64,000 nucleotides of DNA, from positions 310,001 through 374,000 of the forward strand of contig CANMIS010000004.1 in NCBI GenBank assembly GCA_947498065.1, written 5' to 3'. This DNA is from an uncultured Erythrobacter sp. (lineage in GTDB: Bacteria; Pseudomonadota; Alphaproteobacteria; Sphingomonadales; Sphingomonadaceae). The notes below the pieces were generated by a model, which ran no database searches, was not told the DNA's origin, and saw only the letters and a list, made by a program, of their open reading frames with translations. Of the stretch, positions 25,725 to 34,856 are shown piece by piece (within the stretch, counting starts at the first letter, position 1; every line of letters starts with the position of its first letter). The position numbers were made by a program, and so were the translations under genes.

Positions 25725-26744
25725 CTATTTGAAGGCGGACTTGTCGGCCACCAAGCATTGCTCCAGAGCTTCTGGCCATTTGCTCCATATCTTACTCGGA
25801 TCCCACCAATCTGCATTCAAGGACTTAAAGTGCTTTCGATACATAGTGCGGCGTTTGGGACTAATAAATGCAATTGCGCTTTCTAAGCCAATGGCCGTGA
25901 CGGTGTAGCGGAACATTAGCCACTTACCTTCGCTCTTCTCTAATGGTGGTCGCGTTATATTCGGTGAGACCATCTCGAGTTTGGCGAACGGGTTTTTGAG
26001 GCTGGCAAGCTCGGACAGGAGTATATTGGGTGTCCTCAATCTTCGCTCAATGCGAACTCCAGGGCCGAATTTGTTGCCTTGTCCCTTGGCAATGCGCTTC
26101 TGATATCGATCGTAAATGCAGGTTTGGTTGCCCTTCGGTTTTCCAAGTTCGACAGTTTGAAGTATGCCTGTATTACTGCGGCGAGTGACAGTGAGAATTT
26201 GCGGCGGAACGATCATAAAGTCATCCATTGCCAAGCCTCCAACGTCTGTAGCGACGTCGAGACGAGTGATCGTCCCATTGGAGATAAAGTACTGCCATCC
26301 GTTAGGGACAAGCGGTGTAAGGCAAGCATGCAAATCATACATCCCCTCGAGACCGATGTCTTTGGGGACAAAGTCGATCCGGATCTTGGATACCCCGAAT
26401 TCGTTTGTGGCGTATTGGTAGTGAGGCCAGTGAACCGAGTTTGGCACTGACTCTAGAGCAAGCCGGAACCCTTTCTTGAAGCCCTTCGTATGCTTCGTAA
26501 CCTTAAAGGCACTTTGGTCCTCAACCGCAAGGAAGTGCGCTTCGTAGAGGTCCTTCTGAAGCTCTCCGTCCTGAACGTTTACAACTACGCTCAGCCTATC
26601 AATGAATGGCATGTGAGTATTGTCGTCCGCAGGAGCATTAGCTTGCCACTCCAAGGTCGAATTGACCTTAGTCTTGGCCTTGTTAGAGCACCCACCATGT
26701 GAGTTATCGAAAACAAGCTCGCCATCTAATGTCAAAGTACCCAT
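25725..26744 (-). CDS. Replication initiation factor-like protein (Rep_trans type)
   Basis: 339 residues; GGAGG lies 5 nt before ATG 26744. The layout fits rolling-circle initiators of phages and plasmids: an N-terminal PFIDRLSVVVNV segment, the hydrophobic-R-x-D motif TRLDVATDVGG near the middle (about residue 175), then CIYDRYQKRIAKG and a VRIERRLR segment typical of these families. A catalytic Tyr cannot be fixed without an alignment. It is followed upstream in transcription order by an AlpA-like gene. It suggests the island, or an inner element, can replicate after excision. Confidence 0.6.
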   Translation of the reverse strand: MGTLTLDGELVFDNSHGGCSNKAKTKVNSTLEWQANAPADDNTHMPFIDRLSVVVNVQDGELQKDLYEAHFLAVEDQSAFKVTKHTKGFKKGFRLALESVPNSVHWPHYQYATNEFGVSKIRIDFVPKDIGLEGMYDLHACLTPLVPNGWQYFISNGTITRLDVATDVGGLAMDDFMIVPPQILTVTRRSNTGILQTVELGKPKGNQTCIYDRYQKRIAKGQGNKFGPGVRIERRLRTPNILLSELASLKNPFAKLEMVSPNITRPPLEKSEGKWLMFRYTVTAIGLESAIAFISPKRRTMYRKHFKSLNADWWDPSKIWSKWPEALEQCLVADKSAFK

Positions 26745-26762
26745 TGTCGCCTCCAGCCAGCT

Positions 26763-26939
26763 TCAACCTTTCGCTTCGCTCAGTGACTGAAACCACTGCT
26801 CAGCAACCTCTGTACTAATCCTAGTGGACCGCCCAATCTTCAAGAAATTTATCTCACCTCGTTCTTCCAACCGGTAGACGGTGGATCGACTTAGGGAGTA
26901 ACGTTCGGCGAAATCACTTATGCTCATCAGCTTGACCAT
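26763..26939 (-). CDS. AlpA/excisionase-type winged HTH protein
   Basis: 58 residues from ATG 26939, chosen because GGAGG lies 6 nt upstream; an ATG at 26951 overlaps that site. A MerR-like HTH (SISDFAERYSLSRSTVYRLEERG) is followed by the wing INFLKIGRSTRISTEVAEQW, the classic HTH_17 excisionase form. Such proteins bind att sites to favour excision or activate integrase transcription, as AlpA does for P4-type islands. It lies 18 bp before the replication gene, so the two are co-transcribed. Confidence 0.8.
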   Translation of the reverse strand: MVKLMSISDFAERYSLSRSTVYRLEERGEINFLKIGRSTRISTEVAEQWFQSLSEAKG

Positions 26940-27096
26940 TTGGGCCTCCATGGAAGTAGTGGGCTCATTTGGGGGTAAACAAGCCTTCGCCCCTAAGCAT
27001 TACGCCGATTTCTAGAAAAGCAAGTTAAGCGCAATCTGCGCAAACATTTCGTTGGCCAAAACGCAGCAAACGAGCTAGTTTTGCAGACAAATTGAA

Positions 27097-27112
27097 GTGC
27101 AATTAATTGCAC
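27097..27112. repeat. Perfect palindrome GTGCAATTAATTGCAC (copy 3)
   Basis: 16 bp, perfectly symmetric, in the gap between the excisionase and the P4 integrase. A half-site GTGCAATTAA follows at 27128-27137 at the end of the integrase gene. Copies at 24128 and 24182 tie this to one factor acting at both integrase loci. Confidence 0.75.
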
Positions 27113-27133
27113 TAGGCGACCAAAGAGGTGCAA

Positions 27134-28321
27134 TTAACCTGCCTTAAGTTTGTCTAGGTGATCACTCCACCACTGCAACATCTGGACCCTCTCACCCCAA
27201 TATTCAGCCCGATGGTATGCTCCTCTAACTGCACTGGAGTCTCCATGTGCAAGTGCCCGCTCTATCGCATCTGGGTTCCATTTGCCGCTTTCATTCAAGA
27301 GCGAAGACGCTGTTGCCCTAAACCCATGCGCGGTCATTGTGTTGGAGTCATAACCAAGCCTTCTCAGGGCTTGAGTCAGCGCGTTCTCGCTCAGCGGTAT
27401 CGTATTGTTGTGATATGCTGGAAAAACAAAACCTTGAGGGGAAAAATGATCTCTAGCCTCGAGTAGTAGTTCTTTCACCTGCTTCGTTAGTGAGAATGAA
27501 TGTGGCTTCCGGGCCTTCATTCTTTCAGCTGGGATAGTCCAAGTATCACTGTATAGGTCGACCTCATCCCAAACGGCCTTACGCAACTCACCCGGCCGCA
27601 AGAACAAATGCGGGGCTAACTTGAGGGCAAGGCATGTAGAGGGATAGCCAGAATAGCCATCAATTGCCCTCAACAGCTCTCCTAGTTTTTTTGGATCAAG
27701 GATCGCAGCGTAGTGTTTTGGTTTCGGCGCGGTCAAAGCATCTTTAAGTAGTGAAGCAGGATCGCTCTCAGCCCTCCCTGTCGCCACAGCGTATCTGAAG
27801 ACACGCCCCGCGAAACTAAGCGTTTTCTTCGCGCTCTCGTGACGTCCGCTGTTCTCAAGCTTATTCAACGCTGCAAGTACAAGCTGCGGGCTTACATCAT
27901 TTACAGGAAGTTTCCCGATATCAGTGCTTAGGTGGCTCAAGAACCACCAGAGCTTTTTGATTGTAGCGGGTGCAAGGCCTTCTTTGGTCCTTTTCTCAAT
28001 AAATTCTGTTGCCACGTGCTCGAAGCTATTCTCAACGCCAAATTTCGCAGCAGCTCTAGCCTTTTTTTGTTCGAGCGAAGGGTCCAAGCCTTCCCTCAAA
28101 ACCTGCCTAGCCTCATCTCTCTTTCTTCTAGCCTCTGCCAGCCCAACCTCTGGATATGCACCATAGCTCATGAGCTTCTCTTTGCCTGCGAACCGAATCT
28201 TATGCCGCCAGAGCTTCGAGCCAGTTGGGTTTATCAGCAGAAATAGACCTTTGCTGTCACTCCTCTTGTATGGCCGTTCACTTGGCTTGAGTGCTTTCAC
28301 TTGAGAATCGGTCAGGGACAT
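27134..28321 (-). CDS. P4-type tyrosine integrase
   Basis: 395 residues. The N-terminal Arm-DNA-binding domain (DUF4102 type) is clear: LTDSQVKALKPSERPYKRSD, then LWRHKIRFAGKEKLMSYGAYP and LAEARRKRDEAR. The catalytic domain shows R in LRPGELRKAVW, HGFR in the HxxR box, and LAHGD with the Tyr nearby (GAYHRAEYW). It starts 166 bp from the 3' end of tRNA-Leu and reads away from it, the standard position for an integrase using a tRNA 3' end as attachment site. The repeat at 7061 marks the far end of its element. Confidence 0.93.
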   Translation of the reverse strand: MSLTDSQVKALKPSERPYKRSDSKGLFLLINPTGSKLWRHKIRFAGKEKLMSYGAYPEVGLAEARRKRDEARQVLREGLDPSLEQKKARAAAKFGVENSFEHVATEFIEKRTKEGLAPATIKKLWWFLSHLSTDIGKLPVNDVSPQLVLAALNKLENSGRHESAKKTLSFAGRVFRYAVATGRAESDPASLLKDALTAPKPKHYAAILDPKKLGELLRAIDGYSGYPSTCLALKLAPHLFLRPGELRKAVWDEVDLYSDTWTIPAERMKARKPHSFSLTKQVKELLLEARDHFSPQGFVFPAYHNNTIPLSENALTQALRRLGYDSNTMTAHGFRATASSLLNESGKWNPDAIERALAHGDSSAVRGAYHRAEYWGERVQMLQWWSDHLDKLKAG

Positions 28322-28486
28322 TGTTAGATTCCTCGCAAATGGCTCCAGCGCGATACCCCCGAAAGCACCCCAATTCCACCTGAACTATGGGGGTACACCG
28401 AGAAACGTAGCGGACAAATAAGAGCCCAAAAACCTCAGTATTCCGGGGTTTTGGAGAGAAAATCAGCGATGTCAAGAAATGTGCAA

Positions 28487-28508
28487 ATGGTGCCCAGAAG
28501 AGGACTCG
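28487..28508 (+). repeat. attR-like tRNA-Leu 3'-end repeat (island right boundary)
   Basis: 22 bases covering the CCA end, acceptor strand and start of the T arm of tRNA-Leu, matched at 7061-7081 with one base missing there. Direct orientation, with the integrase between the copies and close to this one. Confidence 0.8.
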
Positions 28509-28574
28509 AACCTCCACATCCTTGCGAATACTAGCACCTGAAGCTAGCGCGTCTACCAATTCCGCCATCTGGGC
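28488..28574 (-). tRNA. tRNA-Leu (anticodon CAG)
   Basis: 87 nt with encoded CCA. The acceptor stem pairs GCCCAGA with TCTGGGC; the D-arm is GCGGAATTGGTAGACGCGC; the anticodon stem-loop is CTAGC-TTCAGGT-GCTAG, giving CAG for Leu codon CUG; a long variable arm TATTCGCAAGGATG marks a class II tRNA; and the T arm holds GGTTCGAGTCC. Its 3' end is the integration target of the island to its left. Confidence 0.96.
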
Positions 28575-28756
28575 ACACCTGCTCGCGGCGCTGCAACAGC
28601 GTACTCGCGGTGAGGGCCGGCCAATAGCGATGTGCGCGCCCTGCTGTCAACGCCAATGCGCATGCCGCGGCCGCTTAGTGATCGTGACGCTTGCAGTGGT
28701 GCGCGGCTTAGGACATGGGGAAGCGAGACAATTCAAGGCTGGGAAAGCACAGGCAA

Positions 28757-29710
28757 ATGGCCAAATCAGACCTCTTTCAAGACAAGCTCATCACCGTAAT
28801 TGGTGGAGGCGGTTTTATCGGCAATTACGTCGCGCAAAGCCTGCTGGAGCGCGGCGCGCGCCTGCGCATTGCGAGCCGCAACCCTGAAAATGGGTTCTCG
28901 CTGAAACCGCTCGCTAATCTTGGCCAGTTGCAATTCGCCCGGTGCGACATCACCAATGAGGCCAGCGTGGCCGCCGCGATTGATGGCGCGGCCTATGTCG
29001 TCAACTTGGTCGGTACGTTTGATGGCGACCAGTCCAAGGTCATGGGCGAGGCGCCTGGCACCATGGCCAAGCTCGCCGCACAGGCAGGTGTAAAAGCCTT
29101 TGTGCATGTCAGCGCGATCGGCCCTGATGCCAATTCCAGCGCCGAATATGCGCGGGCCAAAGCGCAAGGTGAAGAGAGTGTGACAGCCGCGTTTCCCAAT
29201 GCGACCATCCTGCGCCCATCAATTGTCTTCGGGAAAGACGACAGCTTCCTCAACATGTTCGGTTCAATGATTGCGAACCTGCCCGCCCTGCCGGTCTTTG
29301 CGCCTGAGGCGAAACTGCAATTGGTGTTCGTCGATGACGTGGCCGAGGCGGTCCTGCGCGCGCTTGAGGATCCAACAAAGCATGGCGGCAAGACCTTTGA
29401 GCTTGGCGGGCCAGAACAGCTCAGCATGATGGAAATTAATCAGCGCATTGCCGCCGCTCAGGGTCGGTCCCGCAAATTCATCGCCATGCCGGATGGTGCC
29501 TCGGCGCTGTTTGCGGCCCTGCCCGGCACACCGATGAGCAGGGATCAATGGACATTGCTCAAACTGGGATCCGTTGCCTCTGGCGATTATCCAGGTTTCA
29601 AAGAGCTGGGTATTAAACCCAAGCCACTTGGCTTGTTTCTGGACAAATGGATGGTTCGCTACCGCAAGTTTGGCCGATTTGGCCTTAGCAATGAGCGCGC
29701 TTCTAGCTAG
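28757..29710 (+). CDS. NDUFA9-like NAD(P)-binding complex I-type protein
   Basis: 317 residues from ATG 28757. The extended-SDR dinucleotide motif VIGGGGFIGNYVAQSLL sits at residues 11-27, and the family pattern of complex I accessory-like proteins continues through FVHVSAIGPD, TILRPSIVFG and VDDVAEAVL. Alphaproteobacterial homologues are annotated as NADH-ubiquinone oxidoreductase 39-40 kDa subunit-like. It is probably a soluble or membrane-peripheral NADPH-binding protein. It stands alone; the convergent NfeD gene starts right after its stop. Confidence 0.82.
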   Translation: MAKSDLFQDKLITVIGGGGFIGNYVAQSLLERGARLRIASRNPENGFSLKPLANLGQLQFARCDITNEASVAAAIDGAAYVVNLVGTFDGDQSKVMGEAPGTMAKLAAQAGVKAFVHVSAIGPDANSSAEYARAKAQGEESVTAAFPNATILRPSIVFGKDDSFLNMFGSMIANLPALPVFAPEAKLQLVFVDDVAEAVLRALEDPTKHGGKTFELGGPEQLSMMEINQRIAAAQGRSRKFIAMPDGASALFAALPGTPMSRDQWTLLKLGSVASGDYPGFKELGIKPKPLGLFLDKWMVRYRKFGRFGLSNERASS

Positions 29711-30202
29711 TCAGCTGGGCTCTCCATCGGCCTCAGATGGCGAGCCGTTTTCGATCGCATGCGCGATCTCGACGAGCAGCACCGCCCCTTCGCTGCCAGA
29801 GATGCGGACACGTTGCCCGACATCCAAATCAGGCCCGCGGGCGAGCCATTCGCTGTCGCCGTGCTTGATCCGGCCAGAGCCGCCTTCAAACGCTTGCGTC
29901 ACGACTGCGCTTTGACCGACCAATTGCGCACCGCGATGGTTGAGCATCGGATCAGCGCTCACGATAGGTTGATCTCGCAGAAAACGCCGCGCGCTGAATA
30001 CGGCGATCAAGGACAGCGATACGAAGATCACAACCTGGCTTGGTAGGCCAAGATCAAGGCCGAATGTCAGCAGGCCCGTGACGATCGCAGCAACGGCCAG
30101 CCAGATGAGATAAACGCCCGGCACCAGCATTTCGAGCGTGGCTAAGACCAAGCCGAAAGCGACCCAGATCCAATGCGGATCGAAAGAACCCCAATCGTCC
30201 AT
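29711..30202 (-). CDS. NfeD-family membrane protein
   Basis: 163 residues. Three hydrophobic helices (about 11-75) with the NfeD pattern LEMLVPGVYLIWLAVAA, followed by a small OB-like C-terminal domain (LVGQSAVV...G.SEWLARG...GQRVRI). NfeD proteins pair with SPFH/stomatin proteins in membrane microdomains. Its start overlaps the stop of the QmcA-like gene by 1 nt (TAATG), so the two form an operon. Its end abuts the convergent NDUFA9-like gene. Confidence 0.88.
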   Translation of the reverse strand: MDDWGSFDPHWIWVAFGLVLATLEMLVPGVYLIWLAVAAIVTGLLTFGLDLGLPSQVVIFVSLSLIAVFSARRFLRDQPIVSADPMLNHRGAQLVGQSAVVTQAFEGGSGRIKHGDSEWLARGPDLDVGQRVRISGSEGAVLLVEIAHAIENGSPSEADGEPS

Positions 30203-31191
30203 TATTGGTCGCCTGTGCGCGGCACGCTGGCGCGAGCGCGCGATTGCGGCAAAGGCGTCCCCGCCTTGGTGGTAACATCGCCTTCGGCAGGGGTTACGGC
30301 CTCGCGCACCAATTCGCCGATCCCGCCGAGCGAACCGATAAGCTGAGTTGCCTCAACCGGGAACAGGATCGTCTTGGCATTGGGGCTGTCCGCAAACTTG
30401 CCGACGGCTTTCGTATATTCCTGCGCAATAAAGTAGTTGATAGCCTGGCTGCCTGAAGAGGCGATTGCATCCGACACCATCTGTGTAGCTTTCGCCTCTG
30501 CTTCAGCGGCGCGTTCGCGCGCTTCGGCATCGCGGAATGCGGCTTCTTTTGTGCCTTCTGCCTGCAAGATGGCAGATTGCTTGTCGCCTTCAGCGCGCAG
30601 GATGTTCGATGCACGGTCGCCTTCTGCTTCGAGAATTTCCGCACGCTTCAGACGCTCCGCCTTCATTTGCCGGGCCATCGCCTCGGAAATGTCGCGCGGC
30701 GGGCGGATATCCTTGATCTCAACACGAGTGATTTTGACGCCCCACGGTGAGGTTGCATGATCAACCACGCTGAGTAGACGAGCATTGATTTCATCGCGCT
30801 TTGACAAAGTGCCATCCAAGTCCATTGAGCCCATCACTGTGCGCAGATTTGTCGTCGTAAGGGCCATGATGGCCCCGTACAAATTAGATACCTCATAGGC
30901 GGCTTTGCCCGCGTCGAGCACTTGGAAGAACACAACCGCATCCACGCCAACCATGGCGTTATCTGCGGTGATTATTTCCTGCCCTGGAATATCGAGCACT
31001 TGCTCCATCATATTCACTTTGTGGCCGACACGATCGATAAACGGATAGATGATGTGCAGGCCTGGCTCAGCGGCCAAGTGGAATTTGCCGAGCCGCTCGA
31101 CGGTGTAGACATAGCCTTGCTTGACCACTCGGACAGCGAGCACCAAAAACACGACGAGCACCAATACAAGTGCAATGAGCACGAATTCCAT
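30202..31191 (-). CDS. qmcA: SPFH/stomatin-like membrane protease-associated protein
   Basis: 329 residues. An N-terminal membrane helix (about 3-22) is followed by the SPFH/Band 7 domain (VERLGKFHLAAEPGLHII, YPFIDRV) and an Ala/Glu/Arg-rich coiled coil (about 185-260), then a Pro/Thr-containing tail. This is the QmcA/paraslipin layout, which organises membrane microdomains and regulates membrane proteases such as FtsH. Translationally coupled to the NfeD gene, a typical pairing. Confidence 0.88.
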   Translation of the reverse strand: MEFVLIALVLVLVVFLVLAVRVVKQGYVYTVERLGKFHLAAEPGLHIIYPFIDRVGHKVNMMEQVLDIPGQEIITADNAMVGVDAVVFFQVLDAGKAAYEVSNLYGAIMALTTTNLRTVMGSMDLDGTLSKRDEINARLLSVVDHATSPWGVKITRVEIKDIRPPRDISEAMARQMKAERLKRAEILEAEGDRASNILRAEGDKQSAILQAEGTKEAAFRDAEARERAAEAEAKATQMVSDAIASSGSQAINYFIAQEYTKAVGKFADSPNAKTILFPVEATQLIGSLGGIGELVREAVTPAEGDVTTKAGTPLPQSRARASVPRTGDQ

Positions 31192-31372
31192 GAGCTCAAA
31201 CTCCCCTAAGCTCTGATCTTAGCAACCATTGGATTGCCTTTGCCGCAGCCTAACCCAGCTATGCGCAATAGCAAAGGCCCGCATCCCCAACCGAACCTGC
31301 CCCAGCATAGTCCCAAGATGGACAAGTGGAGGAATGCGCGGCAACATGCCGGACTGAGGGAGAGGCACGAGA

Positions 31373-33517
31373 ATGATAAGAACAGGGTTTGCGCTGGCGG
31401 CATTGATCGCTTTGGCGAGTTGCGGGATGCTCGAGGAGGGCGAGGCAGAAGGCGGGATCACGCACGCCGCGTTGGTCAATGCCGGCGATAATGATGCGGA
31501 TTGGATCACCCATGGCCGCACCTATTCAGAGCAGCGCTTCTCCCCGCTTCAGCAAATCAATGCAGAGACTGTGGGCGATCTGGGGCTCGAATGGTTCGCG
31601 GATATGGACACCGCGCGCGGTCAGGAAGCCACCCCGTTGGTGATGGACGGCAAGCTTTACCTTACCACCGCTTGGAGCAAAGTCCGCGCCTTTGATGCCG
31701 CTTCTGGTGAGCCTTTGTGGGACTATGATCCCGAGGTGCCCGGCGAGACCGCGGTTAAAGCCTGCTGTGATGTCGTGAACCGGGGCCTTGCCACTTGGGG
31801 GGACAAACTGTTCCTAGGCACACTGGATGGACGTCTGATCGCGCTCAACCGCGACAGCGGCGAAGTGGAGTGGGAGACGGTGACCGTTGACCAGTCGCAG
31901 TCGTACACAGTCACAGGCGCGCCGCGGATCATCGATGGCAAGGTTATCATCGGCAATGGCGGCGCCGAATTTGGCGTGCGCGGATATGTCGCGGCCTATG
32001 ATGTCGCGGATGGCGAGGAGCTATGGCGCTTCTACACCGTCCCAGAAGGCAATGAGGACGAGGCATCGCCTAAATATCTGAAAGCGGCAGCTGAAACCTG
32101 GAGCGGCGATGCTTTGGTCGGTGAAGACGCGATCGGCGGCGGCGGCACGGTCTGGGATTCGATGGCGTATGATCCGGATTTAGACCTGCTCTACATTGGC
32201 GTGGGCAATGGCTCGCCTTGGAACCGGGCCTATCGCTCGCCCGGTGAAGACGGGACGGGCGAAGGCGACAACCTCTACCTGTCCTCAATTGTGGCGATCC
32301 GGCCAAGCAGTGGTGAATATGTCTGGCACTATCAGACTACACCGGGTGAGACATGGGACTACACTGCGACCCAGCACATCATTTTGGCCGATATGGAGAT
32401 TGATGGCAGTGAGCGTCAGGTTCTGATGCAGGCACCAAAGAACGGGTTTTTCTACGTCATCGACCGGGCGACTGGGAAGTTTATCTCGGCCGAGCCCTAT
32501 GTTGCGGTGAACTGGGCAAGCGGAATTGGCGAAGATGGCCGTCCGATTGAGAATCCGGAAACCCGCGTCGATAAAACCGGTAAGCCAGCGATTGTTACGC
32601 CGGGCGCACTGGGTGGGCACAATTGGCATCCAATGGCCTATCACCCGGGCGAAAACCTGGTTTACATCCCGGCTTTCGAGGCCGCGATGGTCTACGCGCC
32701 TGAGGCAAATTGGAAGCCAGACCGCGCGCGCGGTTTCAACGTCGGCTTTAATCTAGGCGCTGGCGATTTGCCGCCCGATTTGGGCATTCGCCGCGAAGTC
32801 GTCGGCACGCTGAAGGGTAAGCTCGTCGCATGGGATCCGGTTAGCCAAGAAGCGAAATGGACCGTCGATCATCCCGGTCCCTGGAACGGCGGCCTGCTCG
32901 CAACGGGCGGCGGTCTCGTTTTTCAAGGCACAGCTGGCAGCGAGTTCAACGCCTATAGCGCGGCGACAGGCGACAAAGTGTGGAGCTTTGGCGCGCAGAC
33001 CGGCGTGGTCGCCCCGCCCATCACCTACACGGTTGATGGCGAGCAATATGTGGCCGTGCTAGCCGGTTGGGGCGGTGCCTATGCGATCACGGTTGATGGC
33101 GGGCTGCTTAATGATCTGGCGCCTGTGCGAAACATCAGCCGCCTCTTGGTCTTCAAGCTTGGCGGTGAAGCGGAATTGCCGCCAGAACCTGAGCTTGCAG
33201 CTTTGCCGCTTGATCCTCCTCCAAGCCGCGCGGCCAAGCAGACTATTGCACTGGGCGCGGAAAAATACGCTCGCTATTGCGCTGTATGTCACGCGCCCGC
33301 AGCGGTTGGTTCTACCGTGCTGCCTGATCTCAGGCGCTCGGGAACGCTCGGCAACAAGCAAAGCTGGATGGCGGTCGTTAGCGACGGGATATTGAAAGAT
33401 AACGGCATGGTGAGCTTTGCCGAATCTCTTTCACCCGAAGAAATCGAAGCCGTCCGAGCCTATGTGATCCATCGCGCTAACGAGGATAAGGCGATGGAGC
33501 CTGATCCTGCTACGTAG
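31373..33517 (+). CDS. PQQ-dependent quinohemoprotein alcohol dehydrogenase, lipoprotein
   Basis: 714 residues. A lipobox (ALASC, near residue 17) suggests an outer- or inner-membrane lipid anchor facing the periplasm. The eight-bladed PQQ propeller follows: the vicinal Cys pair in VKACCDVVNRG, TWDYTATQ carrying the catalytic Asp, and GGHNWHPMAYHP. The C-terminal 90 residues are a cytochrome c domain with CAVCH and a Met ligand in NGMVSF. It oxidises an alcohol and passes electrons through its own heme. The residue two after the catalytic Asp is Thr, not Asp, which fits the Ca-type rather than the lanthanide-type enzymes. Confidence 0.88.
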   Translation: MIRTGFALAALIALASCGMLEEGEAEGGITHAALVNAGDNDADWITHGRTYSEQRFSPLQQINAETVGDLGLEWFADMDTARGQEATPLVMDGKLYLTTAWSKVRAFDAASGEPLWDYDPEVPGETAVKACCDVVNRGLATWGDKLFLGTLDGRLIALNRDSGEVEWETVTVDQSQSYTVTGAPRIIDGKVIIGNGGAEFGVRGYVAAYDVADGEELWRFYTVPEGNEDEASPKYLKAAAETWSGDALVGEDAIGGGGTVWDSMAYDPDLDLLYIGVGNGSPWNRAYRSPGEDGTGEGDNLYLSSIVAIRPSSGEYVWHYQTTPGETWDYTATQHIILADMEIDGSERQVLMQAPKNGFFYVIDRATGKFISAEPYVAVNWASGIGEDGRPIENPETRVDKTGKPAIVTPGALGGHNWHPMAYHPGENLVYIPAFEAAMVYAPEANWKPDRARGFNVGFNLGAGDLPPDLGIRREVVGTLKGKLVAWDPVSQEAKWTVDHPGPWNGGLLATGGGLVFQGTAGSEFNAYSAATGDKVWSFGAQTGVVAPPITYTVDGEQYVAVLAGWGGAYAITVDGGLLNDLAPVRNISRLLVFKLGGEAELPPEPELAALPLDPPPSRAAKQTIALGAEKYARYCAVCHAPAAVGSTVLPDLRRSGTLGNKQSWMAVVSDGILKDNGMVSFAESLSPEEIEAVRAYVIHRANEDKAMEPDPAT

Positions 33518-33528
33518 ATCGTAAAGCC

Positions 33529-33987
33529 TTGGCAGAACCGACAGACCCAGATGACATCCGCAATTGGCAACGCAGGCCAGACGGAGTGACCACGTCGGGG
33601 AAGCTCAATCAGGGTGACCCGGCCCGGCTTGCCGCGGTCGGGATAAAGCACGTCATAAACCTCGCTCTCGACGACCATCCAGAGGCTTTGCAAAATGAAG
33701 GCGTTCTACTTGCACGTGCAGGGATAGCGTACACGCACATCCCAGTGCCCTTCGATGCGCCAACTCACCGCCATATCCAACAAATGAGTGATGCATTGAA
33801 GGAGGTTGGTGGCCCTTCCCACGTCCATTGCATCATGAACTATCGGGTCATGGCGTTCTTCTATGTACTAGATCGTGAACGAGGAGTGCCCGAAGGTGCA
33901 GCACGGGCACTAATGCAACAAGTCTGGGACCCATTGACCAGCGATCTTCCAGCAGCGGAGCCCTGGAGAAGACTGCTTACCCCTTAA
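33529..33987 (+). CDS. Protein tyrosine phosphatase-like (DSP/beta-lactamase hydrolase-like)
   Basis: 152 residues from TTG 33529, 11 bp after the dehydrogenase stop. The layout fits the small DSP-like family: [25 protein letters not shown] at the start, then VPFDAPT, and the P-loop region HCIMNYRV, where relatives have HCASGNR. The Cys and Arg are kept but the Gly-Asn of the loop is replaced, so catalysis may be altered. The 3' end overlaps convergent purU by 11 bp. Confidence 0.65.
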   Translation: MAEPTDPDDIRNWQRRPDGVTTSGKLNQGDPARLAAVGIKHVINLALDDHPEALQNEGVLLARAGIAYTHIPVPFDAPTHRHIQQMSDALKEVGGPSHVHCIMNYRVMAFFYVLDRERGVPEGAARALMQQVWDPLTSDLPAAEPWRRLLTP

Positions 33988-34855
33988 ACACGACCGTCCG
34001 GCTATCGTTTAGCAGCACCCGCTCCTCGACGAACAAGCGGATGGCCTCGGCCAGAACGCGGCGCTCAATATCGCGTCCCTTACGCACCAGATCATCGGGC
34101 TGATCAGCATGGCTGATCGGCTCAACATCTTGGTGGATGATCGGTCCCTCATCGAGGTCTGGCGTGACGAAATGCGCGGTCGCCCCAATCATCTTTACGC
34201 CGCGCGCATGCGCCTGATGATAGGGCCGCGCGCCCTTAAACCCGGGCAGGAAGCTGTGGTGGATATTGATGCAGCGCCCGGCAAAATGAAGCGACTGCTC
34301 GTCTGAGAAAATCTGCATATAGCGAGCCAAAACCACCAGCTCAGCGCCAACGTCTTCAGCAATCTGGCGCATCTGCGCTTCTTGCTTGGGCTTCGTCTCT
34401 TTGGTGATCGGCAGATGGAAAAACGGCACATCGCCGATTTCACTATGCGACACCGCTTCGCGCGGGTGGTTCGAGACAATCGCAACCGGTTCGATATTCA
34501 GCTCGCCCGTGCGCCAGCGATAGAGCAAGTCGGCAAGGCAGTGGTCAAACTTGCTGACCATGATGAGCACCCGGCGCGGTCGATCTCTCAGTGCGAGCTT
34601 ACAGCGCATGCCATATTCGCTGGCAAACGCACTGAATTCTTCCCTCAGCTCTTCACTTGAACGAGCAGCCGGGTCAAACGCGACACGCATGAAAAAACGA
34701 TCGCTCGTGCGGTCATTGAACTGCTGCGCTTCGAGGATATTGCAGCCGCGCTCAAACAGAAACGCCGTAACCCGCGCGGTGATGCCGGGTTGGTCAGCGC
34801 AATCAAGCGTAAGGATCAAGGCGTTACCGCCAGACTGATCGCCCGCAGCAGCCAT
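33977..34855 (-). CDS. purU: Formyltetrahydrofolate deformylase
   Basis: 292 residues. An N-terminal ACT domain ([18 protein letters not shown]) is followed by the formyl-transferase fold with the catalytic set in [20 protein letters not shown] and the Asp in [10 protein letters not shown]. It hydrolyses 10-formyl-THF to THF and formate. The neighbour purT uses formate for purine synthesis, so the locus links production and use of formate. The gene begins 2 bp after the nitronate monooxygenase-like gene ends. Confidence 0.93.
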   Translation of the reverse strand: MAAAGDQSGGNALILTLDCADQPGITARVTAFLFERGCNILEAQQFNDRTSDRFFMRVAFDPAARSSEELREEFSAFASEYGMRCKLALRDRPRRVLIMVSKFDHCLADLLYRWRTGELNIEPVAIVSNHPREAVSHSEIGDVPFFHLPITKETKPKQEAQMRQIAEDVGAELVVLARYMQIFSDEQSLHFAGRCINIHHSFLPGFKGARPYHQAHARGVKMIGATAHFVTPDLDEGPIIHQDVEPISHADQPDDLVRKGRDIERRVLAEAIRLFVEERVLLNDSRTVVFKG

Positions 34856-34856
34856 T

